This document shows, in pieces, positions 1 to 6,841 of a stretch of 19,808 nucleotides of DNA (position 1 is its first letter; every line of letters starts with the position of its first letter). The notes beneath the pieces were generated by a model. It was not told where the DNA came from. It was given only the letters and a program-made list of their open reading frames with translations, and did not search any database. This DNA is from CAYGWX01 sp964353855 [NCBI: uncultured bacterium] (GTDB taxonomy: Bacteria; Edwardsbacteria; CAYGWX01), in NCBI GenBank assembly GCA_964353855.1, contig CAYGWX010000040.1, positions 1 to 19,808 of the forward strand, in the 5' to 3' direction. Position numbers and translations under genes: made by a program.

Positions 1-71
1 CCCGAGGTCCCGTTATTAGCGGGACAACCGCTTAGCAGGCGGCTGCCTTCGGCCAGCTCGGCCACCTCTCC
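1..71 (-). tRNA. tRNA-Ser(GCU), 3' end outside window
   Basis: Read on the minus strand, the sequence from 71 downward begins GGAGAGGTGGCCGAG, followed by a D-arm, an anticodon stem-loop with loop CTGCTAA (anticodon GCU, complement of 34-36), and the start of a long class II variable arm (GTCCCG/CGGGAC pairing) typical of tRNA-Ser. The T-arm and 3' acceptor strand lie beyond the left edge. It differs from the tRNA-Ser(UGA) at 15651, so the two are isoacceptors and not duplicates. Confidence 0.93.
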
Positions 72-80
72 GCACAAAAT

Positions 81-109
81 AGGTTAACATATCCCGACCC
101 GTTTGTCAA
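81..109 (-). promoter_or_regulatory. Putative sigma-70 promoter of tRNA-Ser(GCU)
   Basis: A perfect -35 box TTGACA (109 to 104) is followed after 17 bp by TAACCT (86 to 81), a weak -10. The predicted start lies only a few bases before the tRNA 5' end at 71. The spacing and the perfect -35 support the call; the -10 is poor. Confidence 0.5.
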
Positions 110-120
110 GAACTCGAAGA

Positions 121-186
121 AGGCTGTAGGCAATTAGGCTGTAGGGGTTTAGGCTAACAGCCTACAGCCTAACAGCCTGATTGCCT
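121..186. repeat. Nested palindromic intergenic repeat
   Basis: The outer arms AGGCAAT (128-134) and ATTGCCT (180-186) are perfect complements. Inside them TAGGCTGTAGG (135-145) pairs perfectly with CCTACAGCCTA (161-171), and AGGCT-aac-AGCCT (151-163) can form a competing small hairpin. The word AGGCTGTAGG is also present directly at 121-130. The whole lies between the divergent tRNA-Ser and response-regulator promoters. There is no T-run, so it is not a simple terminator; it resembles a repetitive extragenic palindrome. Confidence 0.7.
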
Positions 187-187
187 A

Positions 188-216
188 TTGACTTCGGCTG
201 TTATTTCTGCTATCCT
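188..216 (+). promoter_or_regulatory. Putative sigma-70 promoter, leaderless start
   Basis: TTGACT (188-193), 17 bp, then TATCCT (211-216). The expected transcription start at about 222-224 falls at or next to the ATG at 225. No Shine-Dalgarno sequence precedes the ATG, so the mRNA is predicted to be leaderless or nearly so. Confidence 0.55.
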
Positions 217-224
217 ATAAAGCA

Positions 225-863
225 ATGAATTCCTCTAAAGTCCTGATCGTGGAGGATGAGCCTTCGGTCCTCCAGGTCCTGCAGCACCTCCTCTCGGACG
301 AGGGCTATCAGGTCTTAGCCGCCCACAACGGGGAGGAGGCCCTGGAGAAGGTCTACGATCCATCGGGCCTGCCGAATCTCATCCTCGCGGACATCATGAT
401 GCCCAGGATGGACGGGTTTGAGCTCTGTCATCACGTACGGATGGAAGAGGAGACCCGGGCGATCCCCTTCATTTTCGTGACCGCGAAGGTCAGCCGCGCC
501 GACCGGGCCAAGGCCTACGGCCTCGGAGTCCAGCGCTACATCACCAAGCCCTTCACCCGGGAACAGGTCCTGGGAGCCGTCCGGATGGCCCTGGCGGATT
601 CCTCCCGGCTGATCAATCTCGAGGTCAGGATGCCGCTCTCCGGGAGCCTGGCCGCGGCCTCGGTCCCGTTCCTGATCGAGCTCTTTTTCCAGCGGCGCTG
701 GAAGGGCAGGCTCAAGGCCTCCTACGAGAGCCAGTCCGGGGTTCTCGTCTTCGATCACGGGGATATCTCCTCGGTGACGTTGGGCCTCCTCTCCGGAGGG
801 GAAGCCCTGGAGAGAATGCTCGCCTGGGAGGACGGCCAGTTCACCATCGAACAGGAGGGCTAG
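225..863 (+). CDS. Response regulator, REC plus DUF4388 (PATAN-like) domain
   Basis: This 212-residue cytoplasmic protein has an N-terminal receiver domain (about 4-125): acidic pair E10/D11, predicted phosphoacceptor D56 in the sequence LADIMMP, switch T86 and conserved K108 in ITKPF. The C-terminal part (about 136-210) has the G-S-L-A...P-x-L-I-E-L-F-F start and G-x-L-V-F-x-x-G core of DUF4388, a module often attached to bacterial receiver domains with no DNA-binding region. It therefore probably acts by protein contacts and not as a transcription factor. It stands alone, with no kinase adjacent. The start at 225 is fixed because the receiver fold begins at residue 4, yet no ribosome-binding site is visible. 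Its last codons and stop lie inside a tRNA-Ser-like fragment beginning at 854, which suggests the 3' end was set by arrival of that repeat. The family call is firm; the pathway is unknown. Confidence 0.9.
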   Translation: MNSSKVLIVEDEPSVLQVLQHLLSDEGYQVLAAHNGEEALEKVYDPSGLPNLILADIMMPRMDGFELCHHVRMEEETRAIPFIFVTAKVSRADRAKAYGLGVQRYITKPFTREQVLGAVRMALADSSRLINLEVRMPLSGSLAAASVPFLIELFFQRRWKGRLKASYESQSGVLVFDHGDISSVTLGLLSGGEALERMLAWEDGQFTIEQEG

Positions 864-1044
864 CCCTAACTGGTAAGGCAGCGGACTTGAAATCCTTCTG
901 GGTATTGTTTTCGTAACCCACGATATACCATCATAATACGAAGCGAGCCAATAACTTGGGGCTCGCCTTTTTTATGCATTGAGATGAACAGAAATGCGTC
1001 TAAATGAGCTGGTTTTGGAAAGAATTTGGAAAGGTGGCATTTGG
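854..1044 (+). repeat. tRNA-Ser(UGA) 5'-half repeat element, copy 1
   Basis: GGAGGGC at 854 starts a sequence matching the 5' half of the intact tRNA-Ser at 15651 through the anticodon loop (GCGGACTTGAAATCC, 880-894), after which tRNA identity stops. The rest matches the copy at 11200-11385: a linker with TGTTTTC and ATAATACG, the GCGAGCC/GGCTCGC hairpin, and a tail running from ATGCATTGAGATGA to GGTGGCATTTGG. Since both copies share the tRNA half and the tail, they look like one composite element. Copy 1 lacks the tRNA upstream flank and overlaps the end of the response-regulator gene. Confidence 0.75.
943..973 (+). terminator. Rho-independent terminator within tRNA-half element
   Basis: GCGAGCC (943-949) pairs with GGCTCGC (960-966) across a 10-nt loop, followed by C and six T (968-973). 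It would terminate the response-regulator transcript. The same hairpin is conserved in copy 2 (11286-11315). Confidence 0.8.
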
Positions 1045-1133
1045 TACTATTTCCTGATTGATATTTCAATCTCTTTCAGAATGCCAAGGTTCTCCAAAAA
1101 GAAATATGTTTTATAATCTCGCTAAATAATGTA

Positions 1134-1165
1134 ACGAGTCCCGCTCGTCAGGGAGCGGGACTCGT
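1134..1165. terminator. Strong hairpin at the end of the redox operon
   Basis: A perfect 13-bp stem, ACGAGTCCCGCTC (1134-1146) with GAGCGGGACTCGT (1153-1165), has a 6-nt loop. On the minus strand it lies about 120 nt past the GltS-like stop codon and is followed by TACATTATTT, a weak U-tract. It could be a 3'-end stabiliser or terminator for the operon. Confidence 0.6.
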
Positions 1166-1180
1166 CTCTGGGCATAGGGA

Positions 1181-1204
1181 GGGGGCTTAGGCGAACCCCC
1201 TTTT
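1181..1204 (+). terminator. Weak hairpin plus T-run
   Basis: GGGGG (1181-1185) and CCCCC (1196-1200) enclose a 10-nt loop and are followed by TTTT. This is a weak candidate plus-strand terminator between the convergent transcripts; the short stem keeps confidence low. Confidence 0.3.
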
Positions 1205-1284
1205 AACCCAGATCGGTCGGTCGAGCATTCCCCGAAGGCACTGAGGGTGCGTGAGGCTTCTCCTCCGGGCCTGCCCTTCCGGAC

Positions 1285-2907
1285 CTACTTCTTGTTGGCT
1301 TTCTTGGTCGGCTTCCCGTTCCCCGTTAGGATCGACTCCACCTCCCGGCCGTCGACCTCGGTGATGAAGGGAATGCCGCTTACATCCGCTGCTTCGCGGG
1401 TCAGGGCAGCGAGGTCGTTGCGCGACATGTGCTCCAGGGTGAACCTGCGGCTGCCCGCCATCATCTGGCGCAGGCCCTGGGCCAGGCGCTCGTAGTAGGT
1501 GTACAGTCCGAGGGCTCCGGTGGGGAGCTTCTCGAACTCTGCGTCACCCAGCTCCTTGCGCAGGTGGGTGGCGGTCACGAAGATTTCGTCCTTGGTGGTC
1601 CCAAAACGCTCCACGTAGACCGGGACCATGTTCTCGGTGATCGTCCGGCCGATGGTCTTGCCGACCATCGCTGCCGCAATCGGGCCCCGGGCCATCCCGA
1701 TGAGCTTGACGAACGGCGCGCCCATTGCCAACCCTTTGAACATCGTGTCCTCGAAGGTGAACCCTCCGGCCACGGCCAGGGCCGGGACCTTCTCTCCCTG
1801 GTCAGCCAGGCGCTTGGCGTACTGGTAGAGAAGGGAATGCAGCTCCACGGTGGGGACGCCCCATTCGTTCATCATCCGCCAGGGGCTCATCCCCGTGCCT
1901 CCTCCGGCTCCGTCCACCGTGAGCAGGTCGAGCTTGTAGCGGGTCGCCCAGGCCACGGCCCGGGCCAGGTCCGCCGGGCGGTAAGCCCCTGTCTTGAGGA
2001 AGATGTACTTCGCCCCGGCCTTGCGCAGCTCCTCCACACGCTTGGCGAAGGACTCTTCATTCACCATTCCCACCCGGGAGTGGCGCTCGAACTCCTTGAA
2101 CGCACCCCGCTTGAAAGACTCGACGACGTGGGGGTCCGTGGGATTAGGCAGCACGACATAGCCCCGCTGGTAGAGCAGCTGAGCCTTCTCCAGGCTGCGA
2201 ATCTTGACCTCCCCGCCGATGTCCTTGGCTCCCTGTCCCCATTTCAGCTCCACGCACTGGGCCCCGAGCTTCTCGATGGCGTATTCCTGCACCCCCAGCC
2301 GGGTGTCCTCGATGTTAGCCTGGACCACGATCGCGCCGTAACCGTCGCGCTGGTGATCCTTGAACAGCTTCACCCGGCGTTTCAGGTCCACGGTGTCCAT
2401 CACACGGCCGTTCTTGATCACGGACTGGGGGTCCATGCCGACGACGTTTTCCCCGATGGTCAGGCCGGTTCCGGCCAGGGCCGTCCCGATGGCCAGGCCC
2501 TCCCAGTTGTTCTTGGCGATGTCCGTGGAGCCGATGCCGGGGATCATGATCGGTAAGCGGAAGCGGATCTTCCTGTCGTGCCCGAAGGCCACTTCCAGGC
2601 TGACGTTGGGGAAGATAGCCTTGTCGCTATCGGCCTCGATCCCGTGAGCCCCGACCGCGGTGCCCATGATGTTGAAGTGGGAATAGTCCACGGGATAAAC
2701 CTTCTCCGAGGCCGTGGTGATCACCCCGAACGGCTGGGGGTAGATGACCTCGTGCCCGCGGTAGGCGGACTTGCCGATCTCGCACATCCCGATGCAGCCG
2801 TCCACACAGGTGACGCACATCCCGGAGATGGGGGTGACAGAGCCCTCGGTGCGGTTCTTGGTCAGGGTGGCCGCGGACGAGTTGAGTCTGGTGAGCGTTA
2901 ATGCCAC
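1285..2907 (-). CDS. GltS-like FMN-dependent oxidoreductase with N-terminal Cys4 motif
   Basis: This 540-residue protein matches the FMN-binding (central) domain of glutamate synthase large subunits, a TIM barrel that moves electrons through FMN. The glycine-rich stretch DGAGGGTGMSP and later G-A-P-F-V-K-L-I-G fit the family. There is no N-terminal glutamine amidotransferase domain and no C-terminal beta-helix. The usual [3Fe-4S] cysteines (C-x5-C-x4-C after the barrel) are absent: that region (MARGPIAAAMVGKTIG) contains no cysteine. Instead an N-terminal motif, C31-x2-C34-x3-C38-x3-C42, could bind a cluster. It starts with GTG at 2907, preceded by AAAGGAGG at good spacing. It is the last gene of the operon, 21 bp after the Fe-S subunit, so electrons probably reach it from the NADH module. 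Real glutamate synthesis is doubtful; the substrate is unknown. The family is secure, the function inferred. Confidence 0.88.
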   Translation of the reverse strand: MALTLTRLNSSAATLTKNRTEGSVTPISGMCVTCVDGCIGMCEIGKSAYRGHEVIYPQPFGVITTASEKVYPVDYSHFNIMGTAVGAHGIEADSDKAIFPNVSLEVAFGHDRKIRFRLPIMIPGIGSTDIAKNNWEGLAIGTALAGTGLTIGENVVGMDPQSVIKNGRVMDTVDLKRRVKLFKDHQRDGYGAIVVQANIEDTRLGVQEYAIEKLGAQCVELKWGQGAKDIGGEVKIRSLEKAQLLYQRGYVVLPNPTDPHVVESFKRGAFKEFERHSRVGMVNEESFAKRVEELRKAGAKYIFLKTGAYRPADLARAVAWATRYKLDLLTVDGAGGGTGMSPWRMMNEWGVPTVELHSLLYQYAKRLADQGEKVPALAVAGGFTFEDTMFKGLAMGAPFVKLIGMARGPIAAAMVGKTIGRTITENMVPVYVERFGTTKDEIFVTATHLRKELGDAEFEKLPTGALGLYTYYERLAQGLRQMMAGSRRFTLEHMSRNDLAALTREAADVSGIPFITEVDGREVESILTGNGKPTKKANKK

Positions 2908-2928
2908 GTGAATTCCTCCTTTGGAGCG

Positions 2929-3606
2929 TTAGTCTTTCTTGATCTCGCAGGCCACGCAGGGGGCCATATAGCACATCATGTCGTCGAACTTCTCCTTCTC
3001 CAGGCAGGGCGGGCTGAGGTTGGCGCAGCCCCCGCAGATCGCTTTATCGGGATCGGTGTAGGTGCAGCGGAGTTGGCAGGCGGGACAAACGTAGATGCAC
3101 CCCCCGCACAGCCGGCACTCCTCGGACTTGATGTCGAAGGGCGTCCCCAGACTGCGATTCTTTCCCCGACCCCGGAAGCCGATCGCCTTGGCCATCATCT
3201 GCTGCTCGCACATCCGCACACACAGCCCGCAGAGAATGCAGTCCTCGTGTTCCTGGCGGAATCGCTGCTGGCGGACCTCGTGGGCCGAGGCCAGGTCCTG
3301 GATGACCTTGGACTGCGGGCAGGTGGCCAGGAGGAGTTCCAGGACCATCTTCCGGGCCTTGATGACGCGCGAGGAAGAGGTCCGGACCTTGAGATTCTCC
3401 TCAACCGGGTAGGTGCAGGAGGAGACCAGCTTGGTTCTGGGTCCCTCCCCGATTTCAACCACGCAGAGCCGGCAGGCCCCGTAGGGCGTGATCCCTTCCA
3501 TGTGGCAGAGGGTCGGAATGGGGAAGCCCAGGAATTGGGCGGCCTCCAGGAGGGTCGTCCCCTTCTCGACCGAGACCTCCAATCCGTTGATCGTGAGTTT
3601 AATCAT
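2929..3606 (-). CDS. HoxU/NuoG-N-like Fe-S electron-transfer subunit
   Basis: This 225-residue protein starts with a plant-type [2Fe-2S] ferredoxin domain (C34-x10-C45-x2-C48, then C64). It continues with two [4Fe-4S] motifs, CILCGLCVRMC and CRLCGGCIYVCPAC. The His-Cys3 cluster motif (HPxDC...) normally found between them in HoxU/NuoG is missing; the corresponding segment reads LELLLATCPQS with a single cysteine. A further cysteine-rich tail (CGGCANLSPPC, then MCYMAPCVACE) follows and is not part of the standard fold. The role inferred is to wire the NADH/FMN subunit encoded just upstream (23-bp gap) to the GltS-like protein encoded just downstream. By comparison with HydABC-type enzymes it corresponds to the N-terminal Fe-S part of the catalytic subunit, with the catalytic domain replaced by a separate FMN protein. 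Confidence 0.87.
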   Translation of the reverse strand: MIKLTINGLEVSVEKGTTLLEAAQFLGFPIPTLCHMEGITPYGACRLCVVEIGEGPRTKLVSSCTYPVEENLKVRTSSSRVIKARKMVLELLLATCPQSKVIQDLASAHEVRQQRFRQEHEDCILCGLCVRMCEQQMMAKAIGFRGRGKNRSLGTPFDIKSEECRLCGGCIYVCPACQLRCTYTDPDKAICGGCANLSPPCLEKEKFDDMMCYMAPCVACEIKKD

Positions 3607-3629
3607 CTCGTCTCTTCTTTATAGGATCG

Positions 3630-5480
3630 CTAAGTGACGACCACCGCGTCGTATTTGCACACCGCCAAGCAGGCCCCGCACTTGATGCACTTCTTGGCAT
3701 CGATGACATGGACCTCTTTGGCTTTCCCGGTGATCGCCTCGGAGGGACAGGATTTGATGCAGGCCATGCACCCGGTGCATTCCTGGTTGATGGAATACAG
3801 GATGAGGTCCTTGCACACCCCGGCCGGGCAGCGTTTTTTCTTGATGTGCTCGAGGTACTCCTCGCGGAAGTACCGCAGGGTGGAAAGCACGGGGTTGGGC
3901 GCGGTCTGGCCCAGCCCGCACATCGTGGTGTCCTTGACCACCTGGGCCAGCTCCTCCAGGAGGTTCAGGTGGTCCGGGGTCCCCTGGCCCCGCGAGATGT
4001 CGTCCAGGATCTCCCACATCCGCTGGGTCCCCTTGCGGCAGGTGAAGCACTTCCCGCAGGACTCTTCCTTCAGAAAATTCATGAAGTACTTGGCCACGTC
4101 CACCATGCAGGTCCGCTCGTCCATCACGATCATCCCGCCCGATCCCATGATGGATCCGGCTTGGGCGAGGCTTTCGAAATCGATCGGCAGGGAGAATTTG
4201 GCGGCCGGAATGCATCCCCCGGAGGGTCCCCCGGTCTGCACCGCCTTGATCGGAGCCTTGCCCGAGGGGCCGGCACCGATCTCCTGAACGATCTCCCTGA
4301 TGGTGATCCCCATCGGCACCTCCACAAGCCCGGTGTTCTGGACCTTTCCCACCAGGCTGAAGATCTTGGTGCCGGAGTTCTTGGGGGTCCCTACCCTGGA
4401 GAAGGCCTTGGCCCCCTCGGCGAAGACCGGGGAAACGTTGGCCCAGGTCTCCACGTTGTTGATCGCCGTGGGCTTGCCCTGAATGCCCCGCTCCACCGGG
4501 TAGGGTGGTCGCTGGCGTGGCTCTCCCATTTTCCCTTCGATGGACCGCATCAGGGCGGTCTCCTCCCCGCACACGAAGGCCCCGGCCCCCTTGACCAGCT
4601 GAATGTCGAAGGAGAACCTGCTGCCCAGGATGTCCTCTCCCAAGAGCCCGAGCTCGCGGGCCTGGCGCAGGGCGATGCGCAGGTGCTTGATTGCCAGGGG
4701 GTATTCCGTGCGTACGTAGACCACCCCCTCGGTGGCCCCAGTGCCGAAGGCCCCGATGATCATGCCTTCGATGATGCTGTGGGGGTTTCCCTCTAAGACG
4801 CTGCGGTCCATGTAGGCCCCGGGGTCACCCTCGTCAGCGTTGCAGACCAGGAATTTCCCCTTGCCGTTGGCTTGTTTGGCCAAGAGCTCCCATTTCAGTC
4901 CGGTCGGAAACCCGGCCCCGCCACGGCCCCGCAGGCCCGAGGCTTTCATCTCCTCGATCACCCATGCCCGGTCCCCCTTCTCCAGGACCTTGGCCAGGGA
5001 GACGTAGCCTCCGCTCTCGATATAGTGGTAGAGGCGGATGGGGTCCACCCGCTCGCTCCGTGCCAGGATGGTCCGCGCCTGCTTCTTGAAGAAGGGCATG
5101 TCATCCTGCTTCTCGATCCTCTTCCCGGTCGCGGGGTCGAGGAAGAGCAGCTCCTCGACCACCTTGCCCTGGGCCAAGGCCTCCACGATCTTGGCCATCC
5201 CTTTAGTGTCCACCCGGGGGTAGAAGGTCCGGCCGGGTTCCACCAGGACCGAGGGCTCCATCTGGCAAAATCCGTGGCACCCCGTGATGACCAGGCGGAT
5301 CTTCTCGGACAGCTCCCGGGCCAGGATCGCCCGCTTGGCGGCCCGGATCAGGTCGTTGGCCCCGCTGGCCTGACCGCAGGTTCCCGCTGGGATGATGATC
5401 GTGGGCCGGTCCGGCTCGCGGCCGGCGTCCAGCCGTTCCTTCAGGTCTTTGAAGTCGCTAAGGGTATTGAGTTTCTCCAT
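3630..5480 (-). CDS. NuoF/HydB-like NADH-binding flavoprotein with extra Fe-S domains
   Basis: At 616 residues it is far longer than a plain NuoF (about 430). Domain order: an N-terminal thioredoxin-like [2Fe-2S] domain (about 25-110; C35, C68, C72 visible), the FMN/NADH-binding NuoF core starting at GLRGRGGAGFPTG (182-194) with NADEGDPGAYMDR and GAGAFVCGEETAL, the cluster-binding SLBB/NuoF-C region (ESCGKCFTCRKGT...TMCGLG), and a C-terminal ferredoxin with two [4Fe-4S] motifs (CTGCMACIKSCP, CIKCGACLAVC) after a CPAGVC segment. This architecture is that of HydB/HndC from electron-bifurcating [FeFe]-hydrogenases and related bifurcating enzymes, not respiratory complex I. It oxidises or reduces NAD(P)H in the cytoplasm. 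It is encoded between the NuoE-like and HoxU-like genes. Bifurcation is inferred from architecture; the physical partner is unproven. Confidence 0.93.
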   Translation of the reverse strand: MEKLNTLSDFKDLKERLDAGREPDRPTIIIPAGTCGQASGANDLIRAAKRAILARELSEKIRLVITGCHGFCQMEPSVLVEPGRTFYPRVDTKGMAKIVEALAQGKVVEELLFLDPATGKRIEKQDDMPFFKKQARTILARSERVDPIRLYHYIESGGYVSLAKVLEKGDRAWVIEEMKASGLRGRGGAGFPTGLKWELLAKQANGKGKFLVCNADEGDPGAYMDRSVLEGNPHSIIEGMIIGAFGTGATEGVVYVRTEYPLAIKHLRIALRQARELGLLGEDILGSRFSFDIQLVKGAGAFVCGEETALMRSIEGKMGEPRQRPPYPVERGIQGKPTAINNVETWANVSPVFAEGAKAFSRVGTPKNSGTKIFSLVGKVQNTGLVEVPMGITIREIVQEIGAGPSGKAPIKAVQTGGPSGGCIPAAKFSLPIDFESLAQAGSIMGSGGMIVMDERTCMVDVAKYFMNFLKEESCGKCFTCRKGTQRMWEILDDISRGQGTPDHLNLLEELAQVVKDTTMCGLGQTAPNPVLSTLRYFREEYLEHIKKKRCPAGVCKDLILYSINQECTGCMACIKSCPSEAITGKAKEVHVIDAKKCIKCGACLAVCKYDAVVVT

Positions 5481-5500
5481 GCTGTCTCTCTACTCTCTCC

Positions 5501-6493
5501 TCACCAGTTCACGCCTTCCAGGTCCAGGAGGTGCCCCTTGCACCCTCGCCGGGAGCAGATTTTGACCATCCCGCCCTCCTTGACGATCATCGGGATCATC
5601 GGTGCGCCGCACTCTGCGCAGTTCGAGGCGCCGAGGAGCTCGGCATGGCAGTGGGGACAGAAGAAGTTCAGGACCGCGTCCCGGGGGATCTCGTCCTCGG
5701 ATTCTACGGTGTAACTGCCGTACAGGCTGGACAGCCAGAGGGCCCCGTGAGCGGTCCCGAAGGATGCGGTCACCCGAATGGAAGGATGTCCGTCCAGCGG
5801 ATGGGCCGGATCCATCAGGCTGCGGTTGCACCGCGGACAGCGGACCTGGACCGGGAAGATCTTCTCGTCAGCCTTCACCTCGGTCTTGTCCAGGCCGCTC
5901 TTCGCCCGCTGGAGGATCCGTTTGACCTGGGGTGTGTCCACCTGCGAGAAGTAACGCCCGTCCACCACCACGATCGGGCCCAGGGCGCAGGCTCCCAGGC
6001 AGTTCACGGTCTCCAGGGTGAACTGCTTGTCCGGGGTTGTCTCGCCTGGCTTGAGGCCGAGTTGCCTCTCGAACTCCTCCACCACCCGCGGAGCGTTGCG
6101 CACGTGGCAGGCCGTTCCCAGACAGGCGGAGATAAGGTGCTTTCCCCGGGGCTTCAGGCTGAACGCTTTGTAGAAGGTGGCCACCCCGTAAACGTCTACC
6201 AGGGATTGCCCGGTCCCCTCCGCGACCACCTTGAGGGCGCTCTCCGGAAGGTAGCCGTAGCGGGTCTGCATCTCCTCCAGGATCGAGATCAGCTTACCCT
6301 GTTCGTTCTCGTGTTTCTCCACGATGCTCATCGTGACCTCAGGGCTGATCGTCTCGCCCTGAAATTCCTCGCATTCCATCACGGGCACTTTAGGGTCCCG
6401 TGGAAAAGTGCAGGTGGCAGCATTATCGCAGGTCGAACACAGCCCGCGGTACTTCTTCAGGCCTCCTTCGACCAACATGAAGGTCTTCATCAT
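5501..6493 (-). CDS. NuoE/HydC-like [2Fe-2S] subunit with novel Cys4 N-terminus and zinc-ribbon C-terminus
   Basis: Of 330 residues only the centre (about 50-205) is a NuoE thioredoxin-like domain, with [2Fe-2S] ligands C124, C129, C165 and C169 (SACLGTACH...NCLGACALGP). The N-terminal 45 residues hold C19-x2-C22-x5-C28-x12-C41 ending in CEEF, the motif repeated in the two small proteins encoded just upstream. The C-terminal 110 residues carry four more cysteine pairs (C219/C222, C279/C282, C292/C295, C313/C318) arranged like zinc ribbons (CPRC, CPHC, CAECG, CSRRGC). The NuoE core partners with NuoF/HydB encoded 20 bp downstream. The fusion to the N-terminal motif ties the small proteins to this complex. 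The core call is firm; the terminal domains have no function I recognise. Confidence 0.9.
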   Translation of the reverse strand: MMKTFMLVEGGLKKYRGLCSTCDNAATCTFPRDPKVPVMECEEFQGETISPEVTMSIVEKHENEQGKLISILEEMQTRYGYLPESALKVVAEGTGQSLVDVYGVATFYKAFSLKPRGKHLISACLGTACHVRNAPRVVEEFERQLGLKPGETTPDKQFTLETVNCLGACALGPIVVVDGRYFSQVDTPQVKRILQRAKSGLDKTEVKADEKIFPVQVRCPRCNRSLMDPAHPLDGHPSIRVTASFGTAHGALWLSSLYGSYTVESEDEIPRDAVLNFFCPHCHAELLGASNCAECGAPMIPMIVKEGGMVKICSRRGCKGHLLDLEGVNW

Positions 6494-6530
6494 TCGGTGT
6501 TCCTCAGTAAAGTGCCTATTGCATCACGTG

Positions 6531-6818
6531 CTATCGGTACTCCTCGCAGTGCCACACTCCTCCCTCGGACTTGGGGAAGGTGCAGGTCCGGCGGCTCTCG
6601 CAGTACTTGCACAAGCCTTTCCATTCGACTTTCTCCCTGGCCTGCCCTTTCGGACTGTCTGCCGGAGGGACATTCGCTTTCGGGAACGACGACAGCGCCG
6701 AGGGGAAGCCTTCGAATTCCGCGCATTCCAGCAAAGGGATCCCGGGCTCCCGGGGGAAGACGCAACCCGGTGCATTCCTGCAGCTCGAGCAGAGCCCCTT
6801 TCCCTTGCTTGCGGTCAT
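6531..6818 (-). CDS. Small protein with two Cys4 (CxxC-x5-C...CEEF/Y) motifs, B
   Basis: This 95-residue protein has no signal peptide. Two units of the same motif are separated by a Pro/Ser/Lys-rich linker: C10-x2-C13-x5-C19-x12-C32 (GLCSSC...CVFP...ECAEF) and C70-x2-C73-x5-C79-x11-C91 (GLCKYC...CTFP...HCEEY). The protein ends one residue after CEEY. It lies between the other two-motif protein (23-bp gap) and the NuoE-like gene (37-bp gap), whose N-terminus carries one more unit. The regular cysteine spacing in unrelated linker contexts supports a real metal- or Fe-S-binding domain. The start codon follows a GGGGAAGG purine run at short spacing. I do not recognise the family. A role in redox sensing, cluster delivery or subunit assembly would fit, but none is shown. 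Confidence 0.75.
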   Translation of the reverse strand: MTASKGKGLCSSCRNAPGCVFPREPGIPLLECAEFEGFPSALSSFPKANVPPADSPKGQAREKVEWKGLCKYCESRRTCTFPKSEGGVWHCEEYR

Positions 6819-6841
6819 CCTTCCCCACCCCGGCCCTTACG

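Noticed and set aside
866-1069. 67-residue minus-strand frame within tRNA-half element copy 1
   Set aside because: The frame is not preserved in copy 2, whose linker differs by insertions and deletions, and the element carries RNA-like structure.
1429-2556. 375-residue plus-strand open frame opposite the GltS-like gene
   Set aside because: Antisense shadow of a well-supported coding sequence, with no ribosome-binding site or domain.
3619-4572. 317-residue minus-strand frame inside the NuoF-like gene
   Set aside because: It lies in another frame of the same strand and is Gly/Arg-rich; it has no independent support.
3708-4796. 362-residue plus-strand open frame opposite the NuoF-like gene
   Set aside because: The minus strand encodes an unmistakable NuoF with all its motifs; the antisense frame is rich in Gly, Leu, His and Pro with no recognisable fold.
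1285-6493. Respiratory complex I or a NAD-reducing hydrogenase
   Set aside because: No other Nuo subunits, no [NiFe] or [FeFe] catalytic subunit and no H-cluster motif are present; the extended NuoF and short HoxU-like protein point to a different enzyme.
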